A stretch of DNA of 64,000 nt from Falsiroseomonas stagni DSM 19981 (lineage in GTDB: Bacteria > Pseudomonadota > Alphaproteobacteria > Acetobacterales > Acetobacteraceae). The notes below the pieces were generated by a model, which saw only the letters and a program-made list of their open reading frames with translations, was not told the origin of the DNA and made no database searches. The stretch is from assembly GCF_900114315.1 (NCBI RefSeq), contig NZ_FOSQ01000009.1:175849-239848 (forward strand). The letters are read 5' to 3'. Positions 61,201-64,000 of the stretch are shown here, piece after piece. The position numbers and the translations under genes were made by a program. Position 1 is the first letter of the stretch. Each line of letters starts with the position of its first letter.

Positions 61201-62423
61201 GCCAGCAGCGTCCCCTCCACCGGCAGGTCGAGCGCCTGGCTCGCGGGGGCCAGGTTCAGCGCCGCCACATCGATGGCCGGGTTGGTGGCGTCCAGGTGCA
61301 GCGTCGCGGGCAGGTGGCGATGGCCCAGCGCCAGCACGGCCTTGGCGAGGCCCGCCAGGCCCGACACGGCCTCCAGATGCCCGATATTCGACTTCACCGA
61401 CCCGACGGGCAGCCGCTGATCCCGCTGCTGGCCCAACGCCTCCCCGATCGCCCGCGCCTCCACGGGATCGCCGACCGCGGTGCCCGTGCCATGCGCCTCG
61501 ACGAAGGAGAGCGATCGCGGGCTGATCGCCGCCTGGGCATAGGTCGCCGCCAGCAGGGCGCGCTGCCCCTCCGCGGAGGGAAAGGCGATGCCGTTCTTCC
61601 GCCCATCCGAATTCACGCCAACCGCGCGGAGCCTGGCCCGCGCCGGCAGGGGGCCGGCCGCGCCGGCCCGCCCCAGCACCAGGGCCACCGCCCCCTCCGC
61701 CCGCACATAGCCATCGGCCGCCGCCGCGAAGGGACGGCAGCGCCCGGTGGGCGACAGCATGCCGGCCCGGGAGAACCCGACGAAGGGCGCCGGGGAGGAC
61801 AGGATGTTCACCCCCGCCACGATCGCCAGTTCGACCTCCCCCCGCTCCAGCGCCACCGCCGCCTGGTGCAGCGCGACGAGGGAGGAGGAGCAGGCCGTAT
61901 CGAGCGTCATGCTCGGCCCGCGGAGGTCGAAGACGTAGGAGACCCGGTTGGCCAGGATCGAGAGGCTGTTCCCCACCATGAAATGCGCGCCGATCGCGCC
62001 GAGGTCGAGCAGCGGCACATTGGCGTAGTCCGTGGCCGAGGCCCCCACGAAGACGCCGACCTGCCGCCGCGCCAGGCTCGACGGGGCGATTCCGGCATCC
62101 TCCAGCGCCTCCCACACCACCTCCAGCAACACGCGCTGCTGCGGGTCCGTCTGCGCAGCCTCCCGCGGGGAGAAGCCGAAGGCGGCGGCATCGAAGGCGA
62201 AGATGTCGTCGAGGTAGCCGCCCGCGAAGGTATAGGCCGTGCCGCGCGCCGCCCGGTCGGGGCTCAGGAATCGCTCAGGCCGCCACCGCCCCGCCGGCAC
62301 CGAATCGGCAACGCTGCACCGCCCGTCGCGCAACAGCGACCAGAAGGCATCCAGGGTCGGCGCCCCGGGCAGGCGGACGGCGAGACCCCGGACATCGAGC
62401 CCCTGCTCGGGCGCGCAGATCAC
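55233..62423 (-). CDS. Type I polyketide synthase, fully reducing single module (KS-AT-DH-psiMT-ER-KR-ACP)
   Basis: A 2396-residue single-module PKS. KS (~8-430): Cys178 in DTACSSS, His311 in EAHGTGT, His349 in NIGHLEA. AT (~515-815): GHSVGE with Ser612; YPFHH is compatible with malonyl-CoA. DH (~890-1150): HxxxGxxxxP with His921 and Asp1084. A methyltransferase-like region (~1210-1455) lacks the glycine-rich SAM motif (VALLEPGLEGL) but keeps the GWW end, so it is probably inactive. A structural KR half precedes the ER (~1680-1960, LIHGGAGAVGL). KR (~2010-2260) has GGTGGFG and Tyr2162. ACP Ser2325 in LDSLMAL. There is no thioesterase. Only GTG 62423 can start the frame. Full reduction predicts an alkyl chain. 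Confidence 0.93.
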   Translation of the reverse strand: MICAPEQGLDVRGLAVRLPGAPTLDAFWSLLRDGRCSVADSVPAGRWRPERFLSPDRAARGTAYTFAGGYLDDIFAFDAAAFGFSPREAAQTDPQQRVLLEVVWEALEDAGIAPSSLARRQVGVFVGASATDYANVPLLDLGAIGAHFMVGNSLSILANRVSYVFDLRGPSMTLDTACSSSLVALHQAAVALERGEVELAIVAGVNILSSPAPFVGFSRAGMLSPTGRCRPFAAAADGYVRAEGAVALVLGRAGAAGPLPARARLRAVGVNSDGRKNGIAFPSAEGQRALLAATYAQAAISPRSLSFVEAHGTGTAVGDPVEARAIGEALGQQRDQRLPVGSVKSNIGHLEAVSGLAGLAKAVLALGHRHLPATLHLDATNPAIDVAALNLAPASQALDLPVEGTLLAGVCNYGFGGTNAHAILEGPGPADAASAAGEAPDLLIVSAPTREGLSRLAAAYAAAVDRRGVAAVAGAAAASRDLLRHRLVIDLAEVQDPAAALRGTAPGARMAEALVPRARIGFVFTGNGCQYAGMALEALERSAPFRESVEATAALIREAGGVCPLETLNAGDAEERLAATTAAQTALYAIQMGLVDALAAQGLRPALVLGHSVGEVAAAAAAGILGRAQAAHLIVARSACQEAIRGLGRMAVLGCDAARARALAEALAREEGASPAARVEVAAENGPASTTISGPAAAIRAVMAAARREAIPSVLLDIDYPFHHALLEPERETILQALARLAPVAGRVPMISAVTGDVASGAMLDAAYWWDNIRSPVLFAPAMAAALDHADLFIEIGPRPLLGSAMGDVARRAGRAVGIMGSLAMSPPVAADPVRAIVAEAVARGATPRFWGTGRGSRILPPMAWNRGHFVIDRTPEAYSLYEGEPGTAGCHPLAGTRMAPGGTEWRHALSLETVPFLAGHRVDGQVVLPATGFIEMMAAVAEQVLGTARLRLNDLDILRALVLEPGVTREVSVTFDAAEQMIAVRSRPRSDHGDPFVLHARAAVQILAGEVPAVAVPAAEGAGLGAEAVYAAAARARLDYSGAFRAVTALHRCPGGFVAALDGPAPDLGAFPPVMVTDPAAFDAALHGLFLDLLPAPNVTAGELPVRVGRLSLFGPRTPIARSVVRVIRRTRNTRVVDVDFLAADDGLVARVEGGVMRRVVFAAWRDEDRIILPFDHDEPARQASLRDHGALPAVVAGPVSGPADWAVAVATFLVRGIAGSGPIPMEEPPVPEAARPLWHAMLEMLRERGALSADGGLREAPAPEAALRDLLRRSPEAVADLRAASSAMDRLGVFLDSGVAAVPEAGDGWLARSRLVAPTMEAVAAAILDRAAPGAPLRVALLEPGLEGLLPRLLPALREGRLALEVLTATPRRAEAVLARAGARGLVGVRDAAETPAAPPDLAACVVVLPLDATPSLPLRQLQALRGAVPIILGVPPHDPVIDLLHGAEEGWWSLTADPRAPVGQWPLPAETREAALAAGLGPLLDETLDDGGAGLMLFAARTVPEPMPAAALPALHVRPGAMARARALLPGCELVPLTGGLPGVAPGAVVLDLEAGPVAGERAALRDRILRLRDLAQGLGGHRLRVLCEGDGALSDATVAVVRSLANEYQDVDIGVLRMADGAAPGGIAAALGDHLASPERDIRLGAGGATVARLRRGRPASRAPGPGERTVLAQAGAGIDGLGWVIAPREAPGAGEVEVAVAATGLNFRDVMLALGLLDEEILGEGLTGGSLGFEFSGQVLRAGPGVPDHLQPGTAVVGFAENAFASHLVVRAAQLLPVPRALSIEAAAALPVAATTAWHALVDRAGLRAGETVLIHGGAGAVGLAALGIARARGARVIAAAGTPEKRALLLRLGADAVVDSRAADFEDRVRAVTDGVDVVLNSVAGEAMRATLRLVRPFGRFVELGKRDFLENTRIGLRPFARNIAFIGVDLDQLLAHAPATALEAAAAALGAVQQGTHPPLPVLVLDGAAAGDAFRLMQASGHVGKIVVRPASQGVARPPGTFEAAPGLHVVLGGTGGFGLAIAFWLAERGAKAILVASRRGAVDAAAMPRIEALRAQGLRFEVAAMDVTDAAALADAMARWRKAYGRIAGIVHTAMVLEDGLLSGVAAETLDRVLAPKVDGIRAVGAALAGDALQYLVACSSVTTMVGSPGQGAYVAANGFLEGAVREMRGRGLPAIAVCWGAIADSGVIARTRGLAERLRAATGVAGITTAEALDHLGRLLGNPAAAPAVSAYTVAHWAPGARGLATLRSPIFSELFAAGAQEEAAGGALLDLARLPREEAAERLLDAVREEVGRILRMPVEEVDADRNLIDLGLDSLMALELRMALEKRTGAAMTGLAALGGGQSARQLVHRLLPSLLGAEAEGDAGAPARPAAGGAAEPVAGAVRA

Positions 62424-62746
62424 CCGGGCATCCCAGGCAAGACCCCGCTGCGACCGTCACCCGGCACGTGAGGACAACCCTTGATGCCGATCAGGAGTCA
62501 CCGCCACGCGGCCCTCGCAGACCCCGGCGAAGCACCTGGTTGCCCCGGGGGCTCGCGCCGATTGCGCGTCAGAATGGATGAGGTGGCGGAGCGCCGGACC
62601 CGGCCGGATGGTCGTCAGCATCCCACTTCTATATCCCCCGGCCATCGCCAGCCGGAAGAGGAAAGAACGTAGAAGGCGATCTAGACCACCACCAAGATAA
62701 CCCCAGGGTGTTTACTGCGCCCCCCCCTGTGGCCGATGATCCCGCC
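62424..62746. other. Divergent intergenic region between PKS and ketosphinganine reductase-like SDR
   Basis: This 323-bp gap is the presumed control region for both the PKS operon (minus) and the SDR (plus). It holds no credible gene. A short AT-rich stretch around 62625-62640 (TATATC on plus, TATAGA on minus) could give a -10 element, but I find no convincing -35 partner or operator. A GTG at 62708 would extend the SDR by 13 codons. Confidence 0.5.
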
Positions 62747-63544
62747 ATGGGCCTTGCGATCATCACTGGGGGCTCGAGCGGCATCGGGCTGGCGATGGCA
62801 CGCATGCTGCTGGGGCGCGGCATGGATGTGCTGGCCGTCGCGCGCGATGAGGCGACGCTTCTTGCGGCGCGGGAGAGCCTCGGCCCGCTCGGCCATCGCT
62901 ACCAGGCCGCACCATGCGACGTCAGGATCGCTGCCTCGCTGCACGCCATCTGTGCCGAGGCCATCGGGCGGCACGGCGCACCGGACCTTGCCATCGCCTG
63001 CGCCGGCATCGCCAAGCCCGGCCGCTTCCTCGATCTGCCGCCGGCGGATCATGAGGAGGCGATGGCGACCAACTACCTCGGCAGCCTGAACCTGGCCCGC
63101 GCCTGCCTGCCCGCCATGGCAGAGGCCGGGAGCGGGCGGCTGCTGCTGGTTTCATCGGCCGCGGCACTCGGCACCTTCCACGGCTTCTCCGCCTACACCC
63201 CCTCCAAGGCGGCGGTCCGCGCGCTGGGCGATGCGCTGGGGCTGGAGATGGCGCCGCATGGCGTCAGCGTGACCGTCGCCTTTCCCCCAGATACGGAAAC
63301 GCCGCAACTGCGTGCGGAGCTGTCCCACCGCACGGCGGTCGCGCGCGCCTATCTCAAGGGCGCCCCGGTCCTGTCGGCGGAGGACGTGGCGCGGGCCCTG
63401 CTGGCCGCGACGGAAGCGGGCCAGCGGCAGGTCGCGCCCGGCATGGGCCCGCGCGTGATGCTGGCGCTGCCGGTGCTGACGGACTGGATCGGCCGCTGGC
63501 GCCAGTTGCGGCTGGCGCGGCGGCTGGACGGAAGGCAGGGGTAA
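62747..63544 (+). CDS. Short-chain dehydrogenase/reductase, 3-ketosphinganine reductase-like
   Basis: A 265-residue classical SDR. Cofactor motif TGGSSGIG at ~6-13, CAGIAKPGRF (the NAG equivalent), NYLGSLNL, the Ser-Tyr-Lys triad in SSAAALG and YTPSKAAVRALG, and TVAFPPDTETP after the active site. PPDT[DE]TP together with YxPSKxAxRxLxxxLxxE is diagnostic of eukaryotic KDSR/TSC10 and their bacterial kin, which reduce 3-ketosphinganine with NADPH. The C-terminus carries a hydrophobic segment (VMLALPVLTDWIG), compatible with membrane association. ATG 62747 starts the Rossmann strand; GTG 62708 is an alternative. It is divergent from the PKS and would reduce the oxoamine synthase product. Confidence 0.87.
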   Translation: MGLAIITGGSSGIGLAMARMLLGRGMDVLAVARDEATLLAARESLGPLGHRYQAAPCDVRIAASLHAICAEAIGRHGAPDLAIACAGIAKPGRFLDLPPADHEEAMATNYLGSLNLARACLPAMAEAGSGRLLLVSSAAALGTFHGFSAYTPSKAAVRALGDALGLEMAPHGVSVTVAFPPDTETPQLRAELSHRTAVARAYLKGAPVLSAEDVARALLAATEAGQRQVAPGMGPRVMLALPVLTDWIGRWRQLRLARRLDGRQG

Positions 63545-63631
63545 GGCGGATCAGGCTAGTGGCCGGTTCAGTCTTGGCCGCGATCGTCCCGCCCTGCTTG
63601 TTGTCCGCTGCTGGCGCCTCGACGCGAGAAA

Positions 63632-63656
63632 GCCCCCGGGCTTTTGGCCTGGGGGC
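63632..63656. terminator. Strong hairpin downstream of the SDR, candidate terminator
   Basis: GCCCCCGGGC (63632-63641) pairs with GCCTGGGGGC (63647-63656) over ten base pairs (one G-T) around a TTTTG loop. It is 88 bp after the SDR stop. The plus-strand tail AATTTATG has few Ts; the minus-strand tail reads TTTCTC. It may end SDR transcription, minus-strand transposase transcription, or both, or lie inside the IS end. Confidence 0.5.
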
Positions 63657-63680
63657 AATTTATGTGTGATACCAACGCCC

Positions 63681-64000
63681 TCAACGGTTGACCTGTGCGT
63701 AGTCGCGGGTGGCGATGGAGGTGATGCGGCTTGGATCGTTGATGAGGGCGTTCCAGGCATCGCAGCACGCATCGACGATAGCGTCGTAGGTTTCGTAGAC
63801 CCGGTTGCTGAGCTGGTTCTGGCGCAGGAACTGCCAGACGTTCTCGACCGGGTTCAACTCGGGCGAGTAGGGCGGCAATGGTAGCAGGCTGATGTTCTCC
63901 GGGACCTGGAGCTTGCCGCCGGTCTGGTGCCAGCCCGCGCCATCGAGAGTGATGACGGCATGGGCGCCTGGAGCGACATGACGGCTGATTTCTTCGAGGT
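63681..64000 (-). CDS. IS630-family transposase, C-terminal part (5' end outside window)
   Basis: The open frame runs from the window edge to a stop at 63681, giving ~106 residues. The DDE signature of IS630/Tc1-mariner transposases is visible: VITLDGAGWH carries the second catalytic aspartate and LPPYSPELNPVENVWQFLR the third acidic residue; this latter motif is diagnostic. The N-terminal HTH and first aspartate are outside the window. The tail (SNRVYETYDAIVDACCDAW) is typical. Whether the gene is intact cannot be judged here. Confidence 0.88.
   Translation of the reverse strand, partial: LEEISRHVAPGAHAVITLDGAGWHQTGGKLQVPENISLLPLPPYSPELNPVENVWQFLRQNQLSNRVYETYDAIVDACCDAWNALINDPSRITSIATRDYAQVNR

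Larger units (their letters stand above)
63555..64000. mobile_element. IS630-family insertion sequence, right portion (approximate end)
   Basis: The transposase frame and the non-coding 126 bp past its stop indicate one end of an IS630-type element. These elements insert at TA and have inverted-repeat ends. A CTAG at 63555-63558 followed by TGGCCGGTTCAG could be that end, but the other end is out of the window, so the boundary is a guess. It lies 11 bp after the SDR stop and marks a likely border of the lipid island. Confidence 0.5.

Noticed and set aside
55044..62471. A 2475-codon open frame on the plus strand opposite the PKS
   Set aside because: It is an antisense shadow caused by high GC3: the product is almost only R, H, Q, G and P with no family pattern, while the minus strand encodes a PKS with all catalytic residues.
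1..64000. tRNA, rRNA, CRISPR arrays, phage genes
   Set aside because: I looked for tRNA arms, regularly spaced repeats and phage structural motifs and saw none; Cas-like proteins are also absent.

Overview
The window is high-GC DNA with strong GC3 codon bias, many ATGA or GTGA start/stop overlaps, and an unusually large set of Bug (TctC-type) periplasmic binding proteins. This, together with hydantoinase/oxoprolinase genes, pcaHG, KpsMT-type export and standalone BioY, fits an environmental alphaproteobacterium, most probably an Acetobacteraceae member close to Roseomonas. The placement is an inference from gene content; no rRNA, tRNA or CRISPR is visible.

Layout. 1-42.5 kb is an accessory catabolic and transport region built of short operons on both strands. 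It holds: a HyuA 3' end convergent with hyuB (1-2.3 kb); a HATPase-like protein coupled to a HisC-like aminotransferase (2.9-5.2 kb); a minus-strand run of bioY, an MFS transporter, a PrpF-family isomerase and two Bug proteins (5.2-10.5 kb); a C45-type hydrolase (10.7-11.8 kb); a gntR-FAD oxidoreductase-class III aminotransferase operon divergent from a peptide-type ABC importer (11.8-20.2 kb); an iron/phosphonate-type ABC importer with three tandem binding proteins (20.2-26.6 kb); two Bug genes; a dadA-like/hyuA/hyuB/Bug operon (28.8-34.0 kb); and a long plus-strand run of creatininase, FAD dehydrogenase, two Asp/Glu-racemase-family proteins, Bug proteins and protocatechuate 3,4-dioxygenase (35.1-42.5 kb). 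Eight Bug genes occur with no TctA or TctB membrane partner.

42.5-63.5 kb is a cell-surface/lipid island. On the plus strand are KpsE-like, TPR-KpsM fusion and KpsT genes. Facing them on the minus strand are a methyltransferase, a GDP-sugar epimerase/reductase, a glycosyltransferase, a sulfotransferase-like protein, a second paralogous glycosyltransferase, a CDP-alcohol phosphatidyltransferase, an alpha-oxoamine synthase (serine palmitoyltransferase-like) and a 2396-residue fully reducing type I PKS. The last four overlap by 4 bp at each junction. Divergent from the PKS is an SDR that closely resembles 3-ketosphinganine reductase. An IS630 transposase fragment closes the window.

Working model: the PKS builds a long saturated acyl-ACP. 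It has no thioesterase, so the oxoamine synthase releases the chain by decarboxylative condensation with an amino acid. The SDR reduces the resulting 3-keto base to a sphingoid-like amino alcohol. The CDP-alcohol transferase adds a phospho-headgroup, and glycosyltransferases, and perhaps the sulfotransferase and methyltransferase, decorate it. The adjacent Kps-type exporter could move this lipid or a glycan linked to it. The enzyme families are clear from motifs; the assembled pathway is inference.
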